Positions 30,629-40,822 are shown, numbered from the stretch's first letter. The stretch: DNA of 64,000 nt from Rhynchopus sp. YZ270_cl-10 (GCA_964035575.1 OZ037878.1:1116001-1180000); one strand, 5' to 3'. Made by a program: numbers and translations. The notes: generated by a model not told the origin, from the sequence alone.

Positions 30629-31960
30629 ATGCCTGACCAAAGTGTACAGCATGAAGACGTGCAAGGGAAGGATGATACCCAAGCATTGTTCGATATGGCA
30701 CCTGATTTTGCTTCGGTCTGCATGTCTCAGACGCAGACGGAAGCATCGACAGTGTGCTTTGATATGCGAAGTGGGCCTATGAAGTTTGCGGATTCTAAAA
30801 CCATTACAAAGTCTCTTGGCCGTGCTTCGTCGCATGATTGTAGTCGGGCTGCGAAAGGTTGTGAAGAGGTAGCATGGCTTGCTCTTGAACAGACTAATCG
30901 CGCTGCTATCGGGTCGGAGCAAGGCGTCGAAATTTTACTCTCCTGCCTACAACGTTGGATGGGGAAGAAAGCCGGCATTTTGATGTCCTGTTTGACAGCT
31001 CTGAGTAGGTTGCTTTCGCTGGAGCAGAATGTTGCTGCGTTTTATGATTTTGAGAGTCCACTGTTGAAGCAGATGGAGAAGGAGAGGAGGTATCTGGGAG
31101 GGGGGACGATTCTGGTGGCAGCAGCGATGTCGGGGTATCCCTTGAAGACGGATATGCAAATGCATGGGTGTGCTGTGGCAAAGGTGCTGGCAGGGGATGC
31201 GCTCACCTCACAACGCTTTCTTGACAATGGCATGGTAGGCCACGTTCTTGCAGCGTTGCACCGCCACTCCGACAGCGCAGCGCTCTGCTCCGAAGGTATC
31301 ACCACCTTCCTGCAACTCCTCGGGGACGATGAAGAGGATGCAGCAAAGAACACCCAAAAACGCATCTGCTCATGGCTTGTCCATGATGGTGTTGTTTTAG
31401 ACTATATCGCAGAAGCATTGCAAACCCATGTACACCACAGTGAAGTCTCGGGGCTTGCAGTTCAATTCATTCTTCAGATCCAAGAATACCCGGAGCTGTT
31501 GTTGGAGGTGCGGAAGAGCACCGTGGTGGCTACGATGCTGGAGTGTTGTGAAATCCATGGGGCAAATGGAGAGTTGTCGCATATGCTAGTGTCCGCGTTG
31601 TTGCCGCATCCTGCTGAATATCCATCTCGATTAGATGAATTTGCGAGATGTGTGAAAAAGGTGATGTCATGCAACGCAGATGCAGAGCTCCTGTCGCTCT
31701 GTTGCATCCTTGCAGCAAAAATCGGTGCCGCCTGTCCAAATGACGCAACAAAACTTCGTCTATCTAAACACATGGTACCGTACGTCTCAGCCGCGCTAGA
31801 TACCTTCAACCACGACAACATCGTCGCCCTCTGTGCAACCAAAGCACTCCGAGCTCTCGTCATCAACAAATGGGATACCGACCTCGGGAAACCTCGAAAA
31901 CTGAAGAGACCTACACAGAAGCAGACGGCAACCCATACCGACCCAATCGTAGTGGAATGA
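30629..31960 (+). CDS. Armadillo/HEAT-like helical repeat protein
   Basis: 443 residues, all-helical, with no signal peptide or membrane segment. Repeats of about 42 residues with an armadillo-like rhythm are visible, for example GVEILLSCLQRWMGKKAGILMSCLTALSRLLSLEQNV, MQMHGCAVAKVLAGDALTSQRFLDNGMVGHVLAALHRHSDSAALCSEGITTFLQLL and VVLDYIAEALQTHVHHSEVSGLAVQFILQIQ. Such solenoids bind other proteins; Euglenozoa use them widely in flagellar and transport complexes. The first ATG after the probable acceptor was taken; the open frame reaches further upstream only through leader sequence. The tail after about 420 is basic (LGKPRKLKRPTQKQ). The specific role is unknown. Confidence 0.7.
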   Translation: MPDQSVQHEDVQGKDDTQALFDMAPDFASVCMSQTQTEASTVCFDMRSGPMKFADSKTITKSLGRASSHDCSRAAKGCEEVAWLALEQTNRAAIGSEQGVEILLSCLQRWMGKKAGILMSCLTALSRLLSLEQNVAAFYDFESPLLKQMEKERRYLGGGTILVAAAMSGYPLKTDMQMHGCAVAKVLAGDALTSQRFLDNGMVGHVLAALHRHSDSAALCSEGITTFLQLLGDDEEDAAKNTQKRICSWLVHDGVVLDYIAEALQTHVHHSEVSGLAVQFILQIQEYPELLLEVRKSTVVATMLECCEIHGANGELSHMLVSALLPHPAEYPSRLDEFARCVKKVMSCNADAELLSLCCILAAKIGAACPNDATKLRLSKHMVPYVSAALDTFNHDNIVALCATKALRALVINKWDTDLGKPRKLKRPTQKQTATHTDPIVVE

Positions 31961-32140
31961 AGAAAAAGTAACTATTTTAAAAGAGGAGAGTTTATTCGTG
32001 GTAAAAAAACCCCCTCGATAGAAAAAAAATATAAGAAAATTCCATTTTTGGACCCAAATTTTGCTCCCCGCAGACGATAGTAAAAGATGATGTGCAGTGT
32101 AGCACAGCGTGAACCACATCGTACAAAGCTTTTCATTATA

Positions 32141-32179
32141 AGGTGACTAATCACGAGAGGCTTAGTTCATCTAAAAACC
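32141..32179 (+). repeat. R1 hairpin repeat upstream of the methyltransferase
   Basis: AGGTGACTAATCACGAGAGG followed by CTTAGTTCATCTAAAAACC: an arm CTAATC, loop ACGAGAG and arm GCTTAG, then the conserved TTCATC. A long pyrimidine tract with acceptor-like AGs at 32408 and 32459 follows. Confidence 0.6.
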
Positions 32180-32531
32180 TTTCTTTTGGGTTTCCCCCTT
32201 TTTTTTTTGTTGCCTTGCGATTCTTTCGTTTTCTCCCTCTCCCTTCCCCATACCCCCTTCCGGACACGGAACATAATTTCCCCCTTTACTCTGATACTTT
32301 TTTTTTTTTTGAAAAATCCGATTCCCCCCCCTTTCTCTCCCTTTCTAATTCCTCCTCTCTTCTCTTTTCCTTCTCCTCTCCCCCCACCTCTTCCCAATTT
32401 TTCAACAGACATTACACAAAAAACTTCTGTTTTTTTTTTTATATTTTTTCTAAATGCAGGATCTAGTAAAAACCTCAAGTCTTTCCAGTAAAAGCGTTGA
32501 TGATAATACTCATGATAGGAACCTCGCTGAT

Positions 32532-33416
32532 ATGTCGTCTCCTCAGCGCTCAAAGCGGGTCTTCATCAGCCAGCAGGTTGTTGTGAAGACGGCGGTGTTT
32601 CTATTGGCGTTGGGAGCCGCGTTTTATGCAGGAGGACATTATCCACATGCGGCATTACTGCCTCCTCCTCCTCCTCCTCCTCCTTCGGAATGTCCACCCA
32701 CACTGCCATCACCTTGCCCTCCCTGCGATGCAAAAAGCAACACAGAACATCTACCCCAACCTAGCGGACCAACCCTCAACTCAATCGGCATGTCAATGCA
32801 CAGTGACAAAGTTACGGTCCACCGATATGACATTCCGTACCAACTCCACTTCGAGCCGCTTCGCAACAAACCTCTTAAAATCCTCGAAATAGGTCTAGGG
32901 TGCATTGGATTGAAAGATATTGGATTGGGTATTAGGCTATGGGGAACTTATTTTGGTGCTGCAAAGATGGATGTTATAGAATATAACGCGAAATGTGTTA
33001 CGCAATTTGAAGGGTCTGGGAGAATGAAGAAGTGGGGGGTGCACGCGAGGGTGCACGTAGGGGATCAGTCGGATGTGGCGTTCCTGACTGCGTTGGGGGA
33101 GAAGGAGGGGCCGTGGGATATCATTATTGATGACGGTTCGCATGAGTCTGCACATCAAATGCTGTCCTACAACACGCTTCTCCCATACGTAAAGAACGGA
33201 GGAAAATACGTCATTGAAGACCTTCAAACCTCATTCTGGGGTGGAAAATGGGCGTCAGAAGGAACAGCCTACAGATGGATCGGCTTAGACGTACTTCGTT
33301 CTGTCCAAACCCGGAAAAAAATTGGAAAAGACAACGAAGCTTTAGACAGCAAATTCAAAAGCCCTCTCCAAAGCGTAGACTGTCACCATTATATGTGCGT
33401 AATGACCAAGAGGTGA
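32532..33416 (+). CDS. Membrane-anchored SAM-dependent methyltransferase
   Basis: 294 residues from the ATG at 32532. An in-frame ATG at 32454 lies inside AAATGCAG, which itself looks like the acceptor (AG at 32459) ending a long T tract, so the second ATG is more likely. Residues 13-35 (VVVKTAVFLLALGAAFYAGG) are a signal anchor, followed by a run of eight prolines and a Cys/Pro stem. The catalytic part begins with KILEIGLGCIG (motif I, about 116-126) and continues with VIEYNAKC, HVGDQSDVAFL, WDIIIDDGSHESAHQM and GGKYVIEDLQTSFWG. This set is typical of class I O-methyltransferases of the MycE/demethylmacrocin type, which methylate sugars. With its type II topology, and close to a GT61 transferase, a glycan methyltransferase of the Golgi is a reasonable inference. 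Confidence 0.8.
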   Translation: MSSPQRSKRVFISQQVVVKTAVFLLALGAAFYAGGHYPHAALLPPPPPPPPSECPPTLPSPCPPCDAKSNTEHLPQPSGPTLNSIGMSMHSDKVTVHRYDIPYQLHFEPLRNKPLKILEIGLGCIGLKDIGLGIRLWGTYFGAAKMDVIEYNAKCVTQFEGSGRMKKWGVHARVHVGDQSDVAFLTALGEKEGPWDIIIDDGSHESAHQMLSYNTLLPYVKNGGKYVIEDLQTSFWGGKWASEGTAYRWIGLDVLRSVQTRKKIGKDNEALDSKFKSPLQSVDCHHYMCVMTKR

Positions 33417-33660
33417 AAAAAAAAAACACCAAGCTGCCAACAAACATTAGGGTAAAATGGAATAGGGCATTTCCCTGCGTTTTCCTTCTCCCAAACCTTT
33501 CTGTGTCTTCTCTGCACAAGATGGTGAATGGGGGGTCTTTTTTTGACATTTTTTTTAAGCCAAAGATTAATAGATAAAACAATAGAGCCCTCCCTCTTTC
33601 CCCGTATCGTACACCATGTCTGAACCTATTGCCGATACCATTGGACTGGACCGTTTATTA

Positions 33661-33707
33661 TCTCATTTTTTTTTCACCGACAAACCCGACAATTCATCAT
33701 TTTCCAG
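33661..33707 (+). promoter_or_regulatory. Probable trans-splice acceptor
   Basis: A pyrimidine-rich tract ends in CATTTTCCAG at 33707, nine bases before the ATG at 33716. This decides that start over the longer upstream frame. Confidence 0.5.
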
Positions 33708-33715
33708 GAAAAAAA

Positions 33716-35092
33716 ATGGCGATTCCAAAATGTTATGAAAAATTCCGTCAGACGTATGCGAGTGAGGGGCTTTCTGATGGACAGTCTTATGAAGGACTTG
33801 ACAGCGAGGAGAAGGTAGCATTTGACAGTGTACGTGCCTCATTGGATGCTTTGGCTTTGACCCCCGCGCAACGGGAGTGGACTACCCCGGGGACGTTGTG
33901 CCGATACCTCCGTGCACGCAAATGGGACGCCCCAAAGGCAACAAAGATGATCACAGACAGCCTTGAGTGGCGCCAAGAGGCCCAACCCCACGCCATTCTC
34001 TACGACCACATCAAAGACCAATCCGACCACCTCTCCAACGTTGTTCACGGCTTCGACGCCCTCGGACACCCTCTTGTTTACATGAGAAATTCGCGCGACC
34101 CACCTGGCACCGCTGCCGAAAAAATGCAGTTTATTTTGCACAATCTAGAGGAATGCTGCAGGCAGATTGATGAAACCAGTCATATATTTAGTGGAGTAGA
34201 GAGAATGACGTATATCGTGGATTTGCGTGGGTTTAGCATGAAAAATTCGAGTCGGGATATGGCTGTGTCGAAAGAATGGCTTCATGTCTTGGGTAATCAT
34301 ATGCCAGAGAGGTTGCATCGTGCGTATCTTATGAACTACCCGATGGCGTTCAAAATATTTTATAATTTGTTAAAACCTCTGATGGACCCAGTCACCAAGG
34401 CTAAAGTGAATTGGGTAGCACCTACCACCGCCGCTGAGAGGAGAGAATACTTTAAGGCAGAGGGATTTGACATGGCGTGGTTTGACTCTGAATATGGAGG
34501 TGACCTGGTTATGCCTACACATTGCAATGTTGTGACAAACACCCAAAATTATAAACCATTTTTCGAAACGGTTCCGGCAGAAGCGAATCCACTTTCCTGG
34601 GCGATGATGGCGGGGGTAGTGGTGGTGCTGCAGGCATCGGTTATTGAGGCGGAAATTCAAATGGCGGCCGCGCTGAAACGAAAGGTTTTGGAGGAGAAAC
34701 AACAGGCACTTCAATTGATTCTGGAAGAGGATTTGTACACAATGGCGGAAGGGAGTGTCCATTCATACTCCGACGATGATCTAGAAATGACTGTGCAGGC
34801 TAAGGTGTCTTATTCATTCCAAGCAGAAACACCGCAACCAGCAGTCATCTCTCGCGAAGTCACCCTCTTAGTACGCCGCCCAACAGGTGAATCCATAAAG
34901 GTCTCTGTCCACGAGGCGTGTACAGCAAGGTCGCTCATAAACCAGGTGATGGGAGGCGCGTCTCGTTCTACTGCTCGCATGGTAATAGTGAGTCGTGGCA
35001 AGAAGGTGCCAGATGGGGAGCTGGTCACGTCGCTAGGGTCGAGAGGGGCATTGGAGATAGCCGAGCCTGGGGGTTGCTGTGTGATGATGTAG
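33716..35092 (+). CDS. Sec14/CRAL-TRIO protein with prenylated ubiquitin-fold tail
   Basis: 458 residues. Residues 50-90 match the CRAL-TRIO N-terminal helices (TLCRYLRARKWDAPKATKMITDSLEWR). About 105-275 form the lipid-binding lobe (GHPLVYMRNSRDP ... RMTYIVDLRGFSMKNSS ... YPERLHRAYLMNYPMAF-type segment, here MPERLHRAYLMNYPMAFKIFYNLLKPLMD). A helical linker follows (about 300-355). The last 75 residues (VTLLVRRPTGESIKVSVHEA ... GKKVPDGELVTSLGSRG) have a ubiquitin-like pattern and end in GGCCVMM: CVMM is a CaaX box, preceded by a second Cys. That tail recalls plant and fungal MUB proteins, ubiquitin folds held at the membrane by a prenyl group. Sec14 proteins move or present phosphoinositides; joined to a MUB-like tail, this one would work at a membrane. 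The domains are clear; the combination is unusual. Confidence 0.85.
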   Translation: MAIPKCYEKFRQTYASEGLSDGQSYEGLDSEEKVAFDSVRASLDALALTPAQREWTTPGTLCRYLRARKWDAPKATKMITDSLEWRQEAQPHAILYDHIKDQSDHLSNVVHGFDALGHPLVYMRNSRDPPGTAAEKMQFILHNLEECCRQIDETSHIFSGVERMTYIVDLRGFSMKNSSRDMAVSKEWLHVLGNHMPERLHRAYLMNYPMAFKIFYNLLKPLMDPVTKAKVNWVAPTTAAERREYFKAEGFDMAWFDSEYGGDLVMPTHCNVVTNTQNYKPFFETVPAEANPLSWAMMAGVVVVLQASVIEAEIQMAAALKRKVLEEKQQALQLILEEDLYTMAEGSVHSYSDDDLEMTVQAKVSYSFQAETPQPAVISREVTLLVRRPTGESIKVSVHEACTARSLINQVMGGASRSTARMVIVSRGKKVPDGELVTSLGSRGALEIAEPGGCCVMM

Positions 35093-36789
35093 TGGTGGTG
35101 TTTTTTTCTTTGGAAACAAAGAAGTCTTCTTGATTATTTTGTTAGCTTCATTGGGGGAGACCCTTTTTTTTTAAAGTTTCCGAATAAAATGAATAATGTG
35201 ATGTTATCAGTTTCGAGGTTTTTGTAGTTTTGTTTCTGAGTGGTGTTGTGGTCTGAAAATCGGTCCAAAAAAGGGGGGGAGGGATGGGGAGGGGCGTGTG
35301 TGTTTGATATCAAATGTGAGTTATGCGCAGAATGAGGAACAGCCAGTGGTGTAGTGTCTTTCCATTGCAGGATAGGGGTGACATGATTTTTCTTTTTTCA
35401 AAACAAAAAAAAAGGATACATTTTTTTTTGCAAAAGAAACATCAGCACGCATCCTAGAAACCCCACAAAAAAAGGTTGATTTCATCGACAACTCGCCCCG
35501 CCCCCCTTTTTTGTGCATTTTTTCCTCCTTACTGTGTGAATTGAATGAAGTGCCCACAGTTCGACAACCTGAGGCTTTGACAACTCTTTTTTTTTTTTTC
35601 CTTCCCCGCGGAAGTCCGGTGCCTGCATCCACAGAGGTGTTTGTACTTACAGCTTTCGTTGTGTGTGTGTTTTTTTTTTCCTTTTGGAGTGTCGGTGTCT
35701 GCGTCCCAGAGAGGCGTTTGCACTATCAACTTCACTTTTTTATTAACGATTTACGCGACTGAACACAGCTAAAGCTCTTATGCAACCCCCTTCTTTTATT
35801 TGTGAAGCAGGGAGATCCAGCATTCTATCAGATGACCCGTGTCTTGTGAAAAACCTGCAGTGGGCCTGGTGGGAAGCACAGTTACTTTTTAAGTATGTCT
35901 GTCCCTCTCTTTGTCGATTCTTAAGTACACATTCCGCTGTTCAAAAATAAAATAGTGGAGTTCATCCTCGGGTGTCTACACTAATACAACCAAGTTTTCA
36001 GAATAAAATGGAGCCGAAACCAGGGTTCCCATTTTCCACCTGCGATTTATAATAAAGATGGGTGTGCACAAGAAAGGGGTTATCATCTTATCATTTTTTT
36101 TTTTTTCGCCTTCTGTTGGCGCAGTGCTTGAGCTTTCCAGATGGCTGATATAGTATGTTAAGTCGGAGGTGCCTGCATTAGTCACCACTATGTTTCTTTC
36201 TTTTTTGTGTAACCCGGGCCTACTTACAGTTTTCCCTGTCAGCAACTCCCAAAATGCAACACTCCGGGGTTCGATATCCCGCGGAGTGTCAGTGCCTGCG
36301 TCCGAGAGGTGTTTGCACTATCAGCTTCACTTTCGTTTCTTTTTCTTTTTCTTCTTCGTTGTTATCTCATCTCTGCCACGCATGTTTCTCAAATTGAGGT
36401 GTGCCGATCCCTAGCCTTGCACAGAACCCGTCTTTCATTTTTGAAAGAATAGTGCATTTATTTCCCCTTTTTTTCCAGTTGACTTCAACCACAAGAGAGT
36501 CTTGGGTTCATCCCATCAACCATATATTGTATCCTTACCGATTCCCAGCTTTCCCCCCCTTTTTTGCCATGAATGTCAACGTTTTTTTACGCTCAACAAG
36601 ACGAAAGTTTTTTGTTTTGTCCAACCCTCGTTCCTAACAAATCCGAGCTAACTTTTTTCCTTTTTTTTCTTTCAATGTGAACCTGGGTAGTAGCTTCGTT
36701 TTTCAGGCTGGGCTGATTTTACTTTAAAAAAGTCAATTTTTTTGTTTGAAGCTATTACACTGATACGAACACCCACCTAATGGTTGGTT
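35093..36789. other. Repeat-rich spacer, first part
   Basis: No gene is seen. It contains R4 copies (35622-35660, 35694-35745, 36287-36340), an R5 copy (35954-36001: GTGGAGTTCATCCTCGGGTG ... ACAACCAAGTTTTCAG), an R3 copy (36056-36095) and a tRNA-like fragment region (36115-36290), given separately. Confidence 0.5.
36115..36290 (+). repeat. tRNA-related short element remnant
   Basis: TTGGCGCAGTGCTTGAG at 36117 resembles an A-box. About 150 bases on, CTCCGGGGTTCGATATCCCG contains a T-arm with a seven-base TTCGATA loop (B-box) and is followed by CGGAGTG, complementary to the CACTCCG just before it. The A-to-B distance is too long for a tRNA, so a tRNA-derived SINE-like remnant is likelier. Related pieces occur at about 1522, 2000, 12783 and 55590. 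Confidence 0.4.
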
Positions 36790-36886
36790 GTGTCGTGGAT
36801 TATGATGGATTTTACGTTCAGAAACACATCATAAATGCATTTATGATGCAATTCCGATGGTAAAGATACCTCATAATGCACGACAC
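36790..36886. repeat. 97-bp palindromic element
   Basis: GTGTCGTGGATTATGA at the left and TCATAATGCACGACAC at the right match in 15 of 16 positions as inverted repeats. The centre is a perfect 22-base palindrome around ATGCAT (36827-36848). MITE-like; no target duplication recognised. Confidence 0.5.
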
Positions 36887-37350
36887 AGCTGCCATTACTT
36901 CCCTTTGGGTGAGGACTACCGTGTTTGGGAAAAATTTGGTCCCGAGAAATAGTTACTGATTTTGGAGGGTTTTGGTACTGAATACGGCCCAAAAACGCTT
37001 CCCAAAACCATGGTATTACTTTGGGGCTGTAACGCTTGTATACGTGAGGTGTAAGGTCGTCTTACTAACTTTTATTTTATTGTTCTGGTATCAACCACAA
37101 GGGTTGTGCGTGCCAGATCTTTCAAGTTTCTCACCCCCCCTTTTTGTACTTACTTACCCCACCCCGGGTTTGCGCTTTAGTCCCGAGCAAGTTCGCTGCT
37201 TGCATCACAAACTTTTCGAAGGCGTCCCAGAGCCATCTTTCTCCCCAATATTCATGTGGAAAGGCATTATTTAAAAAAAAAGAAAGCGTGGAGCTTACAC
37301 GAGAAAAAAAGCGAGCTGCCTACACGTTATCAATTATCAATTTTGTATAG

Positions 37351-37391
37351 TGGAGTTCATCCTCGGGTGTCTGCACTAATGCAACTAAGTT
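37351..37391 (+). repeat. R5 repeat copy, split by a transposon
   Basis: GTGGAGTTCATCCTCGGGTG followed by TCTGCACTAATGCAACTAAG. It matches 35954-36001 almost base for base up to the insertion point; the rest of the repeat (TTTTCA...) resumes at 37885 after the inserted element. Confidence 0.65.
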
Positions 37392-37876
37392 CAGGGGCTC
37401 CGCTACCGTATAAAGTTCTGTTGCGGCGCAACAGAAGTCTGAAAAAAAGGGGGGGGGGGAAAAAAAAAAAAAAATCCCATGGTGTTGAACCACGGGAGTA
37501 CCATGGGAACTGGGTTGCTGACCGCACCATCCGGGCTGTACCTCAATTTTTTTTTGCCTGCGGCGCCATTTTTCCTTTTTTGCTCCGCAAAAAAGGATTC
37601 GATGTGTGACTCTGTGCTGAAAAAGCTAGATTTTTACACCGTGCCCTAAATTTTTTTTCGCCTGCGGCGCCATTTGTTTGATTTTTTTTTTGCTCCGCAA
37701 AAAAAATACAGTTCCCAATGTCCCTGGTCAGCAGGGCTGAAAAATTTTTGGGCACAAAAACAGCTGACCCCCCCAATCTTGAAATCTGAATTCCTGGATA
37801 AGACACTGGCGCAGGGTGAAAAAAAAACCCCCGCAACAGAACTCAAAAAAAATCTGAAAACGTAGCGGAGGGGCTG
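37392..37876. mobile_element. hAT-type non-autonomous transposon, 485 bp
   Basis: The ends are CAGGGGCTCCGCTACC and GTAGCGGAGGGGCTG, flanked by a perfect 8-bp direct repeat, ACTAAGTT (37384-37391 and 37877-37884), as the hAT superfamily makes. A related copy of the host repeat without the insertion is present at 35954-36001, so the empty site can be seen in the same window. Subterminal GTTCTGTTGCGGCGCAACAG and internal GCCTGCGGCGCCAT with TTGCTCCGCAAAAAA hairpins are present. No transposase. Confidence 0.8.
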
Positions 37877-37884
37877 ACTAAGTT

Positions 37885-39250
37885 TTCAAAAAAAAAAAAA
37901 AATCAAATATCTTAGTGTGTGTAGGGGGGACAGAACAGTGACAATAGTGGATCCCATCCTACACTGTTCTGTTGACCCCCCAACTGTGTTTGCCTATTTT
38001 GTTTTGTACTTTCTTTTTTTTTTTTATATAGATATGTGCACGAGGCACAGTCATCTTACAAATGTTCCAACCTTTTCCCCCCGCCTACGTCCTCATGCGT
38101 TTGCACTTTAAATTCTTTTAGGTGACTAAGCAACTTAGGTTCATCTTGCAAACCATTATTTTTTGCTTTTATGCTCTTCTCGCTTTGGCAGATGTTATGT
38201 GAAAGACACATTCACCCCTTACAGGCGATTCCTTTCTTACGTTTGAGTTAGACCTCCTCTTTGTAGCGCCTGCACACAGAGACGTTTTGCACCGTCAACT
38301 TCTCTCTGTGGGCTGTGAAAAGAATAATCCCGCCCCGCCCCTGCACGACAGTCACGCACGGGGTGTATCTTTGTCCATAAAACACTGTGAGGTTTTGCCC
38401 CCATTGAGAAGGGGTGTTTGCACTCTGAGGCGTTTTTCTCTTCGCGGCTCAAAAAAAATAATGTGTATGTGCGCTTGAAAGCAAATATGAGTGGTTCTTA
38501 AGAGTGATGCATATTTTTTTTTGACGAAACGTCTCATTTCTGCCCCATTATTTAGGGATGAGGTTTGCGCTGTAGTACCCAGCCTTTTAAAAGGTGGCAT
38601 TTGAGTTAGAACCCACCTCAGTGGGCGGATTGTTGGTACTATAAAAACAAAAAAAAAAAATAAAATGCAAACCTCGGCACAATCTTCCCCCCTGCCGCTT
38701 TCTGTAGCGTATTCTTGCCTTTTTTTCCCTTCTTTGAGATCTGCATATAGGCACATTCATCTTCTATACTGCCTGTGCACGAGATATTTCTCTGGCAAGT
38801 TTTTCTCTTTTTGTACTTCATTGCGCAACGAGCTTTCCACGTTGCCCACCTCTTTTGATCTTATGTGACTAAGCAACGTGGCGCTCAGGGGATCATCTTC
38901 CCAACTTCCCACCACCACCACCACCACCACCACCCTCCCATCCACCTCCTTATGTACAGAACAATAGTTCTTTTGGTTTTATGTTCCGTTTTTCAGTCTC
39001 TCTCGAGCGGTGTCCTCTACCCTGTAGTAAGGGGCACGCACCGCCCCGCCCCCACCTCAGTTCCCCCCAGCTCTCAAAAGAAAAAAAAAAATGCGATCTC
39101 CCCTCCGTCCAGCTGTCTGTGTTATCTTATTTTGTACATCACACAGGCCTGATTACCCTGTGTTCGCAAGGATCCCCTCTTATTTATATCTTGCTTGTTC
39201 TCACCTTCTCCACGATAAACGCCACAGCACAAAACACAACAACACAAAAA
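37885..39250. other. Repeat-rich spacer before UBL-LRR copy D
   Basis: No gene is seen. It contains an R3 copy (38030-38062), an R4-R1 composite (38082-38154, with a shortened hairpin CTAAG-CAA-CTTAG), an R4-like copy (38266-38310), an R1-like copy (38861-38905) and a CAC microsatellite (about 38911-38935). The sequence immediately before copy D is not the upstream unit seen at the other copies, except for its last 30 bases. Confidence 0.5.
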
Positions 39251-40297
39251 ATGGATATCACGATAAAGGATTTTGATGAGAAGGAACATGTGGTGGAGGT
39301 GGGTGTGGATGATGCACTTGGACACCTGCGTCTGAAGGTGGCGTCTGCAGCAGGGTTGCAGGAAGACAGCTTTCAGATGACTTTCAGAGGGGAGGTGCTG
39401 CGTGAAGAGGAGGGCATCAAGGAGCTGAGTGCTGGGGACACGATTATGCTGTTGAGGACAACGAAGTTTGCTGCCATTGCAGCACTTCACGCATTGGGCG
39501 AGACAGACCTGACAAAAGAGAGGTTGGAGACTGTGGAGGATCCGGACGTTGCGCGTTTGCTTTTGGAGGCGGAGGTTGCGACTGTGATTCCTGATTACTT
39601 CTTGCGAGACAGTGCGTTAACGCGACTTGACCTTAGTGCTGTGTCGGTTGTCACCGAAATAGGGGATGGCTTCCTCTTCAATTGCCGACAGTTGACAGAG
39701 CTTGACCTTTCAGGGTTGTGCAATGTGACTGCGATAGGAGCTTACTTCATCAACAACGCCGAGCGATTGGAGAGCATCAACCTGTTGGGGTTCGGCAGTG
39801 TCACTAAAGTAGGTGGACGCTTTCTTGCCGACTCTGCATTGCGAACGGTTGACCTCTCTGTGTTTCGCCGCGTGACTGTGATTGAGGGGAATTTTCTGAG
39901 ACACTGCAAGCATTTGACGTCCGTGGACCTCTCGGGGTTGAGCAATGTCACCGAAATAGGTGACTACTTTCTTTTCCACTGCTCGTCGTTGAAGAGAGTT
40001 TGTCTTTCGGGGTTGAGGAGTGTCGTTACCGTTGGGAAGAGCTTTTTTGGGTGTTGCTCGAGCTTGCAAGTCGTCGATGGCCTGTCTGCGTTGAGCGAAG
40101 TCAGTAGTATTGAGGAGGGCTTCTTCTTCTTGTGCTCAAAGTTAACAAGAATGAATGCCTCAGGGTTGAGCAAGGACGCTCTGGTTGTGAAGAGGTTGCT
40201 TGCGAAAGAACAGCCTTTGCCGAAAAACACGATTCACGGTCTGAGATGCGAGACTGACAACGTGCCCGACCCCGCAACCGTGCAGAAAGAAGGGTGA
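39251..40297 (+). CDS. UBL-LRR protein, copy D (short tail)
   Basis: 348 residues from the ATG aligned with the other copies (MDITIKDFDEKEHVVEV). The ubiquitin-like domain 1-73 and linker are nearly identical to copy A, and the eight LRR units have their own residues at the variable positions (DGFLFNCRQ, AYFINNAER, GNFLRHCKH, KSFFGCCSS, EGFFFLCSK). Like copy A it stops at once after VQKEG because one base is missing relative to B, C and E; like copy B it lacks about 130 bases of the downstream tail region. It therefore combines features of two copies from the other locus. The larger frame reported upstream of this ATG is leader sequence. Confidence 0.85.
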   Translation: MDITIKDFDEKEHVVEVGVDDALGHLRLKVASAAGLQEDSFQMTFRGEVLREEEGIKELSAGDTIMLLRTTKFAAIAALHALGETDLTKERLETVEDPDVARLLLEAEVATVIPDYFLRDSALTRLDLSAVSVVTEIGDGFLFNCRQLTELDLSGLCNVTAIGAYFINNAERLESINLLGFGSVTKVGGRFLADSALRTVDLSVFRRVTVIEGNFLRHCKHLTSVDLSGLSNVTEIGDYFLFHCSSLKRVCLSGLRSVVTVGKSFFGCCSSLQVVDGLSALSEVSSIEEGFFFLCSKLTRMNASGLSKDALVVKRLLAKEQPLPKNTIHGLRCETDNVPDPATVQKEG

Positions 40298-40384
40298 GGT
40301 GGAAGCGTCTTCATGCAGACACAGAGCCCTCTGAGGAAAGGGAAGCAGGGTTCGCAGAGAGCAAGGGTTCGCCTGCGTGCAGTG

Positions 40385-40822
40385 TCAGCCTTTTTCCGTG
40401 TTCCCTCATGCGATGGTGATGAAGACGTGTTGCGGTACATCTTTCAAGTTTTCTTTCTTTTCCCCTGTTTTTCAGTCGCAACACAAAACAGACAAAACAA
40501 GACATTCCCACCTCCCTCGAGAGTTTATGCAGCGTTTTTACCACCTCCCTCCCCAACCTGAAAGAAGAAGGTATCATTTGATTGAGGACAAGGTCCTCTG
40601 GCGGTCATTTGGGTAACTCCCTCACATCTGCCTGTCAACCTTGGCAAGAGACCTGTCTGTGCTGTTTCCAACTTCCATTTCCCCGAGACGTGATGACAAA
40701 CCTTTTCAACGTTTCCTGTTAGCTTGATCGACTCTGATGACAAACATTACTCAGCTCACTCTGACACAAAACAGCAGCACACCTCAGCACTAAGCACAGC
40801 ACAAAACACAAAAAACAAAAAA
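40385..40822 (+). repeat. UBL-LRR upstream unit, complete copy
   Basis: The same block as 10436-10867, running from TGTTCCCTCATGCGATGG through the CCCCTGTTTTTCAG site to the copy E ATG. Its near-identity to the copy 30 kb away shows recent duplication or conversion. Confidence 0.75.

Noticed and set aside
36115-36290. A genuine tRNA gene
   Set aside because: The A-box to B-box distance is about 150 bases, there is no anticodon arm, and the acceptor-like arm pairs locally with the T-arm flank.
38981-39250. N-terminal extension of UBL-LRR copy D to 438 residues
   Set aside because: The extra residues translate a leader with an A-run and pyrimidine tract; no other copy has similar sequence, and all align from MD(L/I/V)TIKDFDEK.
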